56,034 nt of DNA. Origin: Sedimentisphaerales bacterium. GTDB lineage: Bacteria; Planctomycetota; Phycisphaerae; Sedimentisphaerales; Anaerobacaceae. Position 1 is the first letter of the stretch. Each line of letters begins with the position of its first letter. The stretch lies in NCBI GenBank assembly GCA_029907605.1, contig JARYLO010000006.1, positions 1-56,034 on the forward strand, given 5' to 3'. Shown here in pieces: positions 1 through 8,993 of this stretch. The notes below the pieces were generated by a model. That model had not been told where the DNA came from. It saw only the letters and a list, made by a program, of their open reading frames with translations, and did not search any database. A program made the position numbers and the translations under genes.

Positions 1-1
1 C

Positions 2-172
2 TCCAGCAACCTCATCGACTCGCCCCTGGCAAACCAGCTCGGTCTGCACAGGGCGATACTGTATAGCCAACAACAGGGTACAATAGAGAAGTTCAGACCA
101 TATGCCACCATAGCCGATCAATGGCTTAGAGATGCCCAGAAGATACGGGCTGGTAGACGAAGGAGAAGATGA
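2..172 (+). CDS. C-terminal end of an unidentified protein (partial, runs off the left edge)
   Basis: The frame beginning at base 2 is open from the window edge to a TGA at 170-172 and encodes the last 56 residues of a protein. The tail is strongly basic, with five consecutive arginines before the stop. The TGA overlaps the ATG at 169 of the next reading frame (ATGA), the arrangement of translationally coupled genes, which is the main reason to think this is a real gene and not chance. I do not recognise the family; the visible part has no transmembrane segment or known motif. It is probably the upstream member of the operon that continues with the beta-helix protein. Confidence 0.55.
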   Translation, partial: SSNLIDSPLANQLGLHRAILYSQQQGTIEKFRPYATIADQWLRDAQKIRAGRRRRR

Positions 173-186
173 CAGGAGTGATGCCC

Positions 187-2331
187 ATGAAGACGCATGC
201 CATAATCGCCTTGATATTGATCTTGTCTGTAGATTCGCTGGCCTTGACGATCCAACCCGCTGCTGACCAATGGGACCTGGTCGGGGCCGATCAGGTGTGG
301 CGATACCTCAAGGGTAGGTCTGCGCCAAGTGAACCGGCGGATGCCTGGACACAATTGGGCTTTGACGATAGTGCCTGGCAGACGGGTTGGGCCGGGTTTG
401 GATATGGGGATGATGATGACAGGACCATACTGGACGACATGCAGGGTAGCTACTTGACTGTGTACATAAGGACCCTGTTTGAGTGCGTTGCAGTCCCTAA
501 GGGCGCTAGGCTTGAGCTGGTCATAGACTATGACGACGGTTTTGTCGCATACCTCAATGGTGTCGAGGTGGCAAGGCGCAATCTTCCATCAGGCCAGGTG
601 ACATACCAGACCGCTGCCTCCAGTCATGAGGCAGGCCAGGTAGAGGTGATAGACATTGGACCTGCAGAGGTCCTGCTGCGAGAGGGGATGAATTGCCTGG
701 CCATAGAAGGGCATAATGCCTCATTGACTAGTAGTGACCTCTCCCTCAATCCAGTCCTGCGTATAAGCTCCAAGTGGATCAAGAATGGGGACATATGGGT
801 AGGTGATGCAAATACCATCGATATAGTAGTGCAGACCCAGCCGGACGTTGCTGCGGTCACCATCTGCGGGATCCCTGCAGTGGCTGCGGCTCAGATGGGG
901 CTTTGGAAGGGGACGGTTGGCCTCGATTGTGGCCTAAACACGATCTATGCCCAGGCGATGGATGCAACGGGCGTGGTGATGCAAGAAGGTCAAATAGGGG
1001 TCATATACGTCCCACCAGAAAGATGGCTCACAGGGCCAATAGATGCCAATGGTGTTTGGACTGGGGCCGTAGCCCTAAAAGGCCAGGTCCAGATATTGCC
1101 GGGTGTGACTATCCGAGTAGAACCTGCTACATGGATCCTGATGGGTGATCAGGCCAGGCTCAGTGTAGCAGGCAGGCTCTTGGCCACTGGAAGAACAGAA
1201 GAGCCCATCCACATCACAAGGCTGGCTGATGGGACCTCTTGGAGGCAGATCTTCTTTGCCTGCGCTATGCCTAGCCGCCTTGAGCATTGCATCATCGAAT
1301 ATGGCGGTACCGCAGGTAGCCACATCGACTATTACCAACCTGGGCCAAGGTCCTACCACGAGGCGGTCGTGGTGGCTGCCAGCCACCTTGACATGTATGG
1401 CTGCACCGTAAGACGTCTGCCCAACGATGCCCCAGATGCAGAGGCAGATGGGATTGCCATCATATCTGATGACCCAAACCTGCCAGGTCCTGCCTCTGCC
1501 CACATAAAGGGCTGTCGCTTCCTGGGGATAGGACAGGGTATACACACACGCTATAGCTATGTCCTTGTAGAGGATTGTTATTTCCAGGGAAAGAGGGGCG
1601 ACAATGATGATATAGACCTATATGGGGAAAGCGATCCTGCACCAGTGATCAGACACAATTTCTTTGACCTGCCTGAACATGATGATAGGATCAACCCAAC
1701 CAGATGCTCTGCCATCATAGAGGGCAATATCATCATGGGCAGTGATGATCATGGCATCGTGCTGCGAGATAGGTGCTGGCCGGTGGTGTACAACAACCTG
1801 ATACTGAATTGCAACAGTGGTGGGATTGCGGTAGAGAACTCATGCAATGCCCTTATCGCAAACAATACGATCGTTGGATGCGGTAGGGGTATAAGGTTGT
1901 TTGACCTAGGCAGATGGGATCCTCCTTACAGCCTCAACCCTGGTGGTGGGACGGCTACTATTATCAACTGCATCATATGGGACTGTCCTCAGGCAGCTAC
2001 GCTTGCAGATAGCTCCAATACATCCATAAAGGATCGTGGTTCGCATCTGATGGTGTTGTTCTGTAATATCAAAGGTGGAAGGCAGGCGATATCCATATCA
2101 GGGCAATATTCAACCCTGACCTGGGGTGACGGCAATCTGGATGTAGATCCACTTTTTGTGGATCCTTTGCATACGGATTACCACCTCCAGCCAGGTTCAC
2201 CCTTGATAGATGCAGGGACCTCGGAAGACGCCCCATCCACAGATCTGGATGGTTTTGCAAGGCCATGCGGGAAGGGATTTGATATAGGGGCGTATGAATA
2301 TGGCCAGTGTCCATCTGAAATAGTCCCATAA
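187..2331 (+). CDS. Secreted right-handed parallel beta-helix protein
   Basis: A large exported protein of about 714 residues. It starts with a signal peptide (Met-Lys-Thr, then a hydrophobic run of about 12 residues ending near SLA). Residues of roughly 25-190 look like a jelly-roll module with the motif YDDGFVAYLNGVEVAR, common in planctomycete surface proteins. From about 300 onward there are short repeats typical of a right-handed beta-helix (NNLILN, NNTIVG and similar turns), closing with the DIGAYEYG tail seen in this class. Such folds usually bind or cleave polysaccharide, but no catalytic motif is recognisable and the function is unknown. I chose the ATG at 187 because AGGAG lies 8 nt upstream (174-178). 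An in-frame ATG at 169 overlaps the previous stop and is the alternative. The TonB receptor follows 88 nt downstream. Confidence 0.85.
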   Translation: MKTHAIIALILILSVDSLALTIQPAADQWDLVGADQVWRYLKGRSAPSEPADAWTQLGFDDSAWQTGWAGFGYGDDDDRTILDDMQGSYLTVYIRTLFECVAVPKGARLELVIDYDDGFVAYLNGVEVARRNLPSGQVTYQTAASSHEAGQVEVIDIGPAEVLLREGMNCLAIEGHNASLTSSDLSLNPVLRISSKWIKNGDIWVGDANTIDIVVQTQPDVAAVTICGIPAVAAAQMGLWKGTVGLDCGLNTIYAQAMDATGVVMQEGQIGVIYVPPERWLTGPIDANGVWTGAVALKGQVQILPGVTIRVEPATWILMGDQARLSVAGRLLATGRTEEPIHITRLADGTSWRQIFFACAMPSRLEHCIIEYGGTAGSHIDYYQPGPRSYHEAVVVAASHLDMYGCTVRRLPNDAPDAEADGIAIISDDPNLPGPASAHIKGCRFLGIGQGIHTRYSYVLVEDCYFQGKRGDNDDIDLYGESDPAPVIRHNFFDLPEHDDRINPTRCSAIIEGNIIMGSDDHGIVLRDRCWPVVYNNLILNCNSGGIAVENSCNALIANNTIVGCGRGIRLFDLGRWDPPYSLNPGGGTATIINCIIWDCPQAATLADSSNTSIKDRGSHLMVLFCNIKGGRQAISISGQYSTLTWGDGNLDVDPLFVDPLHTDYHLQPGSPLIDAGTSEDAPSTDLDGFARPCGKGFDIGAYEYGQCPSEIVP

Positions 2332-2419
2332 CGGCCTAGGGCTTACCCATTTCCAACAGACTCGTTAAGGCCAAGCCTGTTTGTGCCGATTGAAGATCAG
2401 GCTCTAGCTTGGAGGAGTG

Positions 2420-4411
2420 ATGTTTAGGAGACTGGAAAAGGTCTGTTTGCTGTTTTCGGCCTGTCTTGCATATGCACGGCAGCCTGATCCTGCATCGTAT
2501 TTCCAGATGTCGCTGGAGGAGCTGTTGAATGTGCCGGTGGTCGTGGAGGGCCCCTCAAGATACAAGCAACAGGTCAGCCAGGCCCCTGCATCTGTAACGG
2601 TCATTACATCCGAGCAGATAAGGCTGTGTGGTTATCAGAACCTGGCCCAGGTATTGGATACCGTGCCAGGGCTCTATAGCACATATGACAGGAATTATCA
2701 CTATATCGGGGTGCGTGGGTTTAGAAGACCTGGCGATTATGATTCAAGGATCCTTGTGTTGGTCAATGGATTTCGCATCAACGATAATATTGCCGATAGT
2801 GCGGCCACTGGTCTGGAATTTCCAGTGGATGTGGATCTTATAGAGAGGGTAGAGGTGATAAAGGGACCCGGTTCTAGTATCTATGGCAGCAATGCCCTAT
2901 TGGCCGTGGTGAATGTCATCACCAGATCAGGCCAAACACAGGAAGGCGCCGAGCTCCAAGGTCAAGTTGCAAATACAAGGGCCCTAAGGGGAAGGATGAC
3001 CTATTCTACAGTACTCGGTAGGGGCAGGCACTTGATCTTGTCGATCAGCGGCCTAAGCGACCCTAATCGTAAGCTCTATTTTGGCGAGTTTGATGACCCA
3101 CAAACCAACTTTGGTCTGGTAGATAACGATGGCATACAGCTGCGAGATATATTCGTCCGTCTTGAGGACAATTCCCTTGCCTTCACACTGATGCATGCAA
3201 GTTACAATAAGGATGTACCCACCGCCCCTTGGGGGACGGTCTTTGGGGATGATCGTACAAAGACAGATGACATACGCACCATCCTTGGTGTCTCCTATTC
3301 AAGGTCTATCTCTGAAAAGACCCTGCTAAAGGCCCAGATGGACTATCAGATATATGACTATGATGGCTGGTACCCAACTGACTGGGCCGGACCTGGTGAG
3401 GAGCCGTACGTAGTGGTAAACCGGGACCGCTGGGAAGGTCGCTGGTGCGATGCAGGCCTGCAGTTGACTAGCAGGCCCCTGACAGGTCATGTGCTGACCT
3501 GCGGCCTAGAGGGCCGGTATGACATCAAGCAGATGCAACGGAATTGGGATCAGGAGGTCTATCTAGACGATGTGAGGGATGGGTGGCATTGGGGGATATA
3601 TGCCCAGGACCAAGTGGACCTGATAAAGGGCTGGACTGGCACTGTAGGCATTAGGCACGACCACTACAGCACATTTGGCTGCACCACCAATCCAAGGTTG
3701 GCACTTATCGGTCAGTTGTCCGATCGGACCACCATCAAGCTCCTCTATGGCAAGGCATTCCGGGCCCCAAATGCCTATGAGCTTTATTATCAGGATGGCT
3801 ATTCCATGAAGGCCGCACCATACCTTCGGCCTGAGCGGATCAGCACGTATGAGCTGGTCTTGGAGCAAGGCATAACCAATGGGCTTACGGCCACCTGTAG
3901 CTTGTACACATATAGGATGGATGACCTGATAGACCAATACATCGACCCTGCTGACCAGATGCAGGTATTTGGCAACCTTGGCTCTGCAACCGCCAAAGGT
4001 CTTGAGTTGGACCTTGACTACACCACCGACTCTGAGATGAGGATACGTGGCGGTTACTCCTTCAGTCAGGCCAAGGATAAGTCCTCCGATGCGCTATTGG
4101 TCAATTGTCCACTGCATATGTTCAAATGTAGTGCAATAGTTCCCCTGGTTGACAGGAGCTGCTTTGCAGGCATAACGGTCAGTTACAGGGGTAAGGTCAA
4201 GACCTGGGCAGGCAAGTATGCAGATGACTTCCTTATCCTTGATACATGGCTGACCTACCGCAGTCCCAACAAGGTGATGGAGTTTGCGGTAGGCATACAG
4301 AACCTCTTTGACGCCCATTATGGCCATCCAGGTGGCCCTGAGCACGTGCAGGATGTCCTATACCAAGATGGCCGTTTGGTGATGGCCAGGCTCATATACA
4401 GACTCAGATGA
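2420..4411 (+). CDS. TonB-dependent outer-membrane receptor
   Basis: Outer-membrane gated channel of about 663 residues, powered by TonB-ExbBD. After a signal peptide (to about residue 20, ACLAYA) comes MSLEELLNVPVVV, the segment that commonly precedes the plug in this receptor class. The plug domain (about 45-170) shows APASVTVITSEQI, VGVRGF-like and RVEVIKGPGSSIYGSNA motifs. The rest is a predicted 22-strand barrel with alternating aromatic and polar residues and a conserved GKAFRAPNAYELYY strand. It ends in IYRLR and not in the usual terminal aromatic. The ATG at 2420 follows GGAGGAG; an in-frame GTG at 2417 is just upstream. Its stop overlaps the start of the YfiR-like gene. The ligand cannot be read from sequence; vitamin B12, a siderophore or a glycan are all possible. 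Confidence 0.93.
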   Translation: MFRRLEKVCLLFSACLAYARQPDPASYFQMSLEELLNVPVVVEGPSRYKQQVSQAPASVTVITSEQIRLCGYQNLAQVLDTVPGLYSTYDRNYHYIGVRGFRRPGDYDSRILVLVNGFRINDNIADSAATGLEFPVDVDLIERVEVIKGPGSSIYGSNALLAVVNVITRSGQTQEGAELQGQVANTRALRGRMTYSTVLGRGRHLILSISGLSDPNRKLYFGEFDDPQTNFGLVDNDGIQLRDIFVRLEDNSLAFTLMHASYNKDVPTAPWGTVFGDDRTKTDDIRTILGVSYSRSISEKTLLKAQMDYQIYDYDGWYPTDWAGPGEEPYVVVNRDRWEGRWCDAGLQLTSRPLTGHVLTCGLEGRYDIKQMQRNWDQEVYLDDVRDGWHWGIYAQDQVDLIKGWTGTVGIRHDHYSTFGCTTNPRLALIGQLSDRTTIKLLYGKAFRAPNAYELYYQDGYSMKAAPYLRPERISTYELVLEQGITNGLTATCSLYTYRMDDLIDQYIDPADQMQVFGNLGSATAKGLELDLDYTTDSEMRIRGGYSFSQAKDKSSDALLVNCPLHMFKCSAIVPLVDRSCFAGITVSYRGKVKTWAGKYADDFLILDTWLTYRSPNKVMEFAVGIQNLFDAHYGHPGGPEHVQDVLYQDGRLVMARLIYRLR

Positions 4412-5025
4412 ATAGATCGGCCATATTGCTCCTGGCATTCTTGTCCCTGTCGTGCCTGATAGGCCTGGTCATTGGTGGGCAGGGCCAGACAGGTACAACT
4501 ACTGAATACTACGTGAAGGCAGCGTTCGTCTGCCAGTTGACCAGATTCATAGAATGGCCCAAGGGTAAGGCAGCAGAGCCAAATGCGCCTACCATCATCG
4601 GGATCGTCGGGAAGGACCCATTTGGTGATGCATTCGAGATTGCAAGGGATAGCAGACAGGCCAAGTATGCGATCAAGGTCAGGCGATTCAAGCCCTGGAC
4701 TAGCCCGGATCTGGATGATCCGAACCAGAAGAAGGCGTGGGAGGATTATGTCAAGGAATTGAAGTCATGCCACATCCTCTACTTCGTTGGTCCACGACAG
4801 GATTCCATAAAGCAAGTGCTGCAGCTTGCCCACAGTGGCAGCGTACTTACCATAGGTGAATCTGAGGGCTTCTTGGAGTATGGCGGGATCATGAATCTAT
4901 TGATCCCAAATCCAAAGATCAGATTCGAGGTCAATCTTGTCGCTGCCAGACAGGCGAGGATCAGGATCCCTGCCCAGGTCCTCCGCCTAGCCGCGAGGGT
5001 GATCGACAAGAAGGCAGGTGGGTAA
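4408..5025 (+). CDS. YfiR/HmsC-like (DUF4154) periplasmic protein
   Basis: A small exported protein of 205 residues with a signal peptide (residues 1 to about 25). The core matches the YfiR family: EYYVKAAFVCQLTRFIEWP near the mature N-terminus, IIGIVGKDPFG, CHILYFVG, and a C-terminal block with GGIMNLLIPNPKIRFEVN. In Pseudomonas, YfiR is a periplasmic repressor of the diguanylate cyclase YfiN. Many relatives sit beside TonB-dependent receptors, as here. The ATG overlaps the receptor stop (ATGA, 4408-4411), so the two are probably made together. The convergent gene accD begins directly after the stop, so no cyclase or histidine kinase partner lies downstream. Family assignment is firm; a role in sensing receptor state is inference. 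Confidence 0.88.
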   Translation: MNRSAILLLAFLSLSCLIGLVIGGQGQTGTTTEYYVKAAFVCQLTRFIEWPKGKAAEPNAPTIIGIVGKDPFGDAFEIARDSRQAKYAIKVRRFKPWTSPDLDDPNQKKAWEDYVKELKSCHILYFVGPRQDSIKQVLQLAHSGSVLTIGESEGFLEYGGIMNLLIPNPKIRFEVNLVAARQARIRIPAQVLRLAARVIDKKAGG

Positions 5026-5871
5026 TCATCTTTGGCAGTAGTCTATCAGCCTGGCGATCTCGCTCCGCTGGTCCTTGCGGTGCACGATCATATCCACAAA
5101 GCCGTGTTGGAGCATGAATTCTGCGGTCTGGAAGCCCTCTGGCAGGTCCACCTTTATGGTCTGGGCGATCGTACGTGGGCCTGCGAAGCCTATCATGGCC
5201 CCAGGCTCTGCCAGTATGATATCCCCTAACATGGCAAAGCTTGCAGTGACACCGCCTGTGGTAGGGTCTGTCAACAGGCTTATATAGAGTCCGCCGGCCT
5301 GATCAAACCTGGCCAATGCTGCAGCGGTCTTGGCCATCTGTGCTAAGGATACTACACCCTCGTGCATCCTTGCACCACCAGAACAGCAGACGGCCACCAG
5401 GGGAAGGGACTGTTCCAAGGCCATCTCTACGGCCAGACAGAATTTCTCTCCCACCACACAGCCCATAGAGCCCATCAGGAAGTTTGGCTCCATCACGGCC
5501 AGGATAACAGGCCTGCCCTTTATGAATGCCTTTCCTATGATCATGGCCTCGTTCTGCCCTGATCTTTCCTGCTCGGCCTTTAGCCTTTCCTTGTAACTGA
5601 GGCCCTTTGAGGTAAACCTCAATGGGTCAGAGCTCCTCAGGTCTGCCCAGACCTGCTCGAATGTGCCCTCGTCTGCCAGGTATTGGATCCTCTTGTTTGC
5701 CCCGATCCGGAAGTGGTAGCCACATTCTGGGCAGACATGGAGGTTCTTCTCTACAGTATTGCGGTACAGCATCTGCTCGCACCGATCGCACCTCATCCAC
5801 AGCCCGTCTGGGATGTCCCGCTTCTTCCTCGGCTGCGGGCCATTGGGTGCAGGTCCTTGATTGTCCGTCAT
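5026..5871 (-). CDS. accD: Acetyl-CoA carboxylase carboxyltransferase subunit beta
   Basis: Cytoplasmic subunit of acetyl-CoA carboxylase, transferring carboxyl from biotin to acetyl-CoA to make malonyl-CoA for fatty acid synthesis. The 281-residue protein has the AccD zinc ribbon (Cys28, Cys31, Cys47, Cys50) and the crotonase-like carboxyltransferase core with CSGGARMHEG and DPTTGGVTASFAMLGD. The start at 5871 is preceded by GGAGGGG on the coding strand. A longer frame from 5889 would add six residues and place that ribosome binding site inside the gene. It is the last gene of the gapA-pgk-rpe-accD operon, 2 nt after rpe. Its stop abuts the convergent YfiR gene with no room for a terminator. 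The alpha subunit is not in this window. Confidence 0.97.
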   Translation of the reverse strand: MTDNQGPAPNGPQPRKKRDIPDGLWMRCDRCEQMLYRNTVEKNLHVCPECGYHFRIGANKRIQYLADEGTFEQVWADLRSSDPLRFTSKGLSYKERLKAEQERSGQNEAMIIGKAFIKGRPVILAVMEPNFLMGSMGCVVGEKFCLAVEMALEQSLPLVAVCCSGGARMHEGVVSLAQMAKTAAALARFDQAGGLYISLLTDPTTGGVTASFAMLGDIILAEPGAMIGFAGPRTIAQTIKVDLPEGFQTAEFMLQHGFVDMIVHRKDQRSEIARLIDYCQR

Positions 5872-5873
5872 TG

Positions 5874-6581
5874 CTAACCCCTCCCGCATGTACTGGCCGC
5901 TGCCTGGATCGCCATTATGGCAGCGATCCGATCGGCCTGACCAAATATGGCATTACCAGCAACCAAGGTATCAGCACCATATCCAACGACTATAGGCGTA
6001 GTCTGGGGGTCAATACCACCATCCACCTCCACACGGACCTGCGGCCCGACAAGCTGCCTTACCGTTATGACCTTCCTGGCGGCGTCTGGCATGAATGCCT
6101 GACCCCCAAAGCCAGGTTGTACGGTCATCACCAATACCATGTCGCTGGCAGCGGCAAATGGTTCGATCTGGTCAACAGGTGTATCTGGGTTCAGACACAG
6201 CCCTGCGCTTACGCCCATCTTGTGCAATCGATCGATCAGCTCCAGGGGCCTTAAACAGGTCTCGATGTGGAAGGTGATATGGTCAGCCCCTGCATCTACA
6301 AAGGCATCGATATACCGCTCTGGCGAGGTGATCATAAGGTGCGTATCGAATACCAGGTCTGTGCATGCCCTTAGCCTTGCAATCACGGGCGGTCCTATTG
6401 TGATATTTGGTACAAAATGTCCATCCATCACATCCAGATGTACCACCTCCAACCCGGCCGCCTTTACTGTGGCAAGCTCATCAGCGAGCCTGGCGAAGTC
6501 TGCACTGAGGATCGATGGTACTACCTGGATCGTTCCGGCCTTTGGCAGGCGAGGCCTTGTCTCTCCATCAGGGCTTTTCAT
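5874..6581 (-). CDS. rpe: Ribulose-phosphate 3-epimerase
   Basis: Interconverts ribulose 5-phosphate and xylulose 5-phosphate in the pentose phosphate pathway. The roughly 235-residue TIM barrel shows the family landmarks in order: VPSILSADFARL, HLDVMDGHFVPN (metal-binding His and catalytic Asp), THLMI, VQPGFGGQAF and the phosphate-binding VDGGI followed by VAGNAIFG. I start it at the ATG at 6581, which gives a 14-nt overlap with the end of pgk. The open frame continues upstream to 6617, but that extension is serine-rich and would lie inside pgk. The overlap implies translational coupling. The first 14 or so residues before the barrel are longer than in most homologues, so the start is the least certain part. 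Confidence 0.95.
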   Translation of the reverse strand: MKSPDGETRPRLPKAGTIQVVPSILSADFARLADELATVKAAGLEVVHLDVMDGHFVPNITIGPPVIARLRACTDLVFDTHLMITSPERYIDAFVDAGADHITFHIETCLRPLELIDRLHKMGVSAGLCLNPDTPVDQIEPFAAASDMVLVMTVQPGFGGQAFMPDAARKVITVRQLVGPQVRVEVDGGIDPQTTPIVVGYGADTLVAGNAIFGQADRIAAIMAIQAAASTCGRG

Positions 6582-7809
6582 CCAGAAGCTCGATGCACTT
6601 GAAGGACTTGCCTTCAAGGAACTCTAGTGAGGCCCCACCACCTGTGGATATGTGACTGATACTGTCATGTAGGCCCAGCTTGGCCAATGCACTGGCACTG
6701 TCGCCTCCGCCTACCACCGTCTGGGCACCCCTGCTTGTGGCCTCTGCAACCGCCTGGGCAACCGCCTTTGTCCCCTCATCGAAGGGCTCTACCTCAAAGA
6801 CCCCCATGGGGCCATTCCAGACCACCATCTTGGCGTCCTTGAGCTTGCTGGCAAACAATTCCCTGGTCTTAGGGCCTATATCTACGCCTATCCAGTCTGC
6901 TGGTATATCCTCACCCACGACCTTGTAGCCCACATTGGGCCTTACCTCCTTTGCCACCACATTGTCCACAGGCAGCACGACCTCCTTGCCTTTGTCCTTG
7001 GCCAGGTCGAGCAGGCCCTGTGCCTTGTCAAGGAAGTCGTCCTCGCACAGGCTCTTACCTATAGACTTGCCCAGGGCCTTCAAGAAGGTATAGGCCATGG
7101 CCCCGCCGATCAGTATCCTGTCTACCTTTTCCAATAGGTTTTCTATCACACGGATCTTATCGGAGACCTTGGCCCCACCTAGTATGGCAACGAAAGGTCT
7201 CTTGGGGGTCTTGAGCACCGCACCAAGGTATTGAAGCTCCTTTTCTACCAAGAAGCCGATCACCCTAGGCTTGCCCTTCATCATCTGGGGCACGGTATAC
7301 ATGGATGCATTGTCCCTATGGGCAGTGCCAAAGGCGTCATTGACATAGATGTCGGCCATCTCTGCCATCTGCCTGGCGAATGCGTCCTTGAGCTCCCTTA
7401 ACTGCAGGTCCTCCTTTGCTGCCTTGTCCTTTATGGTCTCCTCCTTGTGGAAGCGGACATTCTCCAGCAGCAGCACCTGGCCGGGCTGCAGTGCGGCAGC
7501 CATGGCCTTGGCCTTTGGGCCTACGCAGTCCTCACAGAACAGGACCTCCTGGCCCAATAGCTCAGAGAGCCTCTTTGCCACAGGCCGCAGGCTATAGGCC
7601 GGATCAGGTTTGCCTTCAGGCCTTCCCAGATGGCTTGCCAGGATCAAGGCCCCTCCGTGTTCCAATACATGCTTTATGCTGGGCAGGGCCTTGACGATCC
7701 TGTCATCGTTGGTGATATTGCCATGTTTGTCCAGGGGCACATTAAAGTCGCAGCGCATGAAGACCTTCTTACCCTGGACATCCACATCAGCAATCGTCTT
7801 CTTGGCCAT
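6568..7809 (-). CDS. pgk: Phosphoglycerate kinase
   Basis: Glycolytic enzyme converting 1,3-bisphosphoglycerate and ADP to 3-phosphoglycerate and ATP. The 413-residue length is typical. Visible motifs are RCDFNVPLD near the N-terminus (substrate binding), HLGRPEG, the hinge and nucleotide region GGAKVSDKI, the WNGPMGVFE block and the C-terminal GGGDSASAL and STGGGASLEFLEG loops. The ATG at 7809 has AAGGGG six bases upstream; a TTG at 7824 in the same frame is less likely. It follows gapA with a 24-nt gap (stop to start) and overlaps rpe, so glycolysis, pentose phosphate and malonyl-CoA synthesis share one transcript here. Confidence 0.98.
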   Translation of the reverse strand: MAKKTIADVDVQGKKVFMRCDFNVPLDKHGNITNDDRIVKALPSIKHVLEHGGALILASHLGRPEGKPDPAYSLRPVAKRLSELLGQEVLFCEDCVGPKAKAMAAALQPGQVLLLENVRFHKEETIKDKAAKEDLQLRELKDAFARQMAEMADIYVNDAFGTAHRDNASMYTVPQMMKGKPRVIGFLVEKELQYLGAVLKTPKRPFVAILGGAKVSDKIRVIENLLEKVDRILIGGAMAYTFLKALGKSIGKSLCEDDFLDKAQGLLDLAKDKGKEVVLPVDNVVAKEVRPNVGYKVVGEDIPADWIGVDIGPKTRELFASKLKDAKMVVWNGPMGVFEVEPFDEGTKAVAQAVAEATSRGAQTVVGGGDSASALAKLGLHDSISHISTGGGASLEFLEGKSFKCIELLDEKP

Positions 7810-7833
7810 GATAGACCCCTTCAAAGCTATTGC

Positions 7834-8853
7834 CTACAGCCTACCGAGCCTCTCGATCAGCTCTGCTGTGCGATTTGAGTAGCCCCACTCGTTGTCATAC
7901 CACATGGTCACCTTCACCATGTCGCCATCTACTACAAGGGTGTTATTGGCATCAAAGATAGAGCTTGCCGGATTGCCAATGATATCGCTCGACACTATAG
8001 GATCGGTCACATATTCAAGGATCCCCTTCATCGGGCCTTCGGCAGCGTCCTTTATGATATGGTTGATCTCCTCTACCGAGGTCTTTCTTGCTGCCAGGAA
8101 GCTCAGGTCGGTTATGGACCCAGTAGGTACTGGCACTCGCAGTGCATAGCCATGCAGCTTGCCCTTTAGGGATGGTATGACCTCACCCATGGCCTTTGCT
8201 GCACCTGTGGTAGAAGGTACGGTATTGATCGCAGCAGCACGACCACGGCGCTTATCCTTGTAAGGCATGTCAAGGATGGCCTGATCGTTGGTATAGGCAT
8301 GGACCGTGGTCATCACACCCTTGACGATGCCGATCTTCTCCTGGAGCACCTTACATACAGGGGCAAGGGAGTTGGTCGTACATGAGGCATTGGAGATGCA
8401 CCTCATAGATGGCTTGAGCTGGTCGTCGTTGACGCCCAAGACTATGGTGGCGTCGGGTTTGTCCTTTGCAGGGGCTGATAATAGCACCCTCTTTGCACCT
8501 GCCTGGAGGTGGGTATCGTAACCTGCCTTGCCTTCAGATGCCCTGGAGGTGAATCTTCCTGTGGATTCAAGCACCACATCCACGCCCAATTTGGCCCACG
8601 GCAGCTTGGCGGGGTCCTTCTCATTGAGGATCTGGATCTCCCGACCATTGATGATCATGGAGCTGCCTTTGACCGAGACCGTGCCATTGAAGGTTCCTTG
8701 CGTGGAGTCATACTTGAACATGTAGGCCAGCATGTCTGCGTCGAAGAGGTCGTTGACCGCAACGACCTGGTACTTCTCAGGGTGCTGTACCATGACCCTG
8801 ACTACTAGTCTGCCTACCCTTCCAAAGCCGTTTACGCCTACTTTCACTGTCAT
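7834..8853 (-). CDS. gapA: Glyceraldehyde-3-phosphate dehydrogenase, type I
   Basis: Oxidises and phosphorylates glyceraldehyde 3-phosphate to 1,3-bisphosphoglycerate with NAD. The 339-residue protein begins with the dinucleotide-binding GVNGFGRVGR. The acidic NDLFDADMLAYMFKYDS stretch after the second strand is compatible with NAD preference. The catalytic Cys158 sits in SNASCTTN, and the C-terminal NEWGYSNR is intact. AAGGAG six bases before the ATG supports the start. A sigma-70-type promoter with TTGACA and TAGACT lies about 90 nt upstream. First gene of the central-carbon operon gapA-pgk-rpe-accD. Confidence 0.98.
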   Translation of the reverse strand: MTVKVGVNGFGRVGRLVVRVMVQHPEKYQVVAVNDLFDADMLAYMFKYDSTQGTFNGTVSVKGSSMIINGREIQILNEKDPAKLPWAKLGVDVVLESTGRFTSRASEGKAGYDTHLQAGAKRVLLSAPAKDKPDATIVLGVNDDQLKPSMRCISNASCTTNSLAPVCKVLQEKIGIVKGVMTTVHAYTNDQAILDMPYKDKRRGRAAAINTVPSTTGAAKAMGEVIPSLKGKLHGYALRVPVPTGSITDLSFLAARKTSVEEINHIIKDAAEGPMKGILEYVTDPIVSSDIIGNPASSIFDANNTLVVDGDMVKVTMWYDNEWGYSNRTAELIERLGRL

Positions 8854-8942
8854 GCCATTCTCCTTGTGAATATGAGCTGTCCAATTATGCTGTCAGACCG
8901 TCCTTGGTCTACCGAACTAGTTAGGCCCGTAAGCTTGGCGAA

Positions 8943-8971
8943 AGTCTATGGGTTATGGACCGGTCTGTCAA
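8943..8971 (-). promoter_or_regulatory. Promoter of the gapA operon
   Basis: On the minus strand TTGACA (8971-8966) is followed after exactly 17 nt by TAGACT (8948-8943). The -35 is a perfect consensus. Initiation near 8936 would leave an untranslated leader of about 80 nt before gapA. It lies between the small membrane protein gene and gapA, so gapA can be expressed independently. Confidence 0.65.
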
Positions 8972-8993
8972 GGCCAGGGCCAATAAACTCAGG

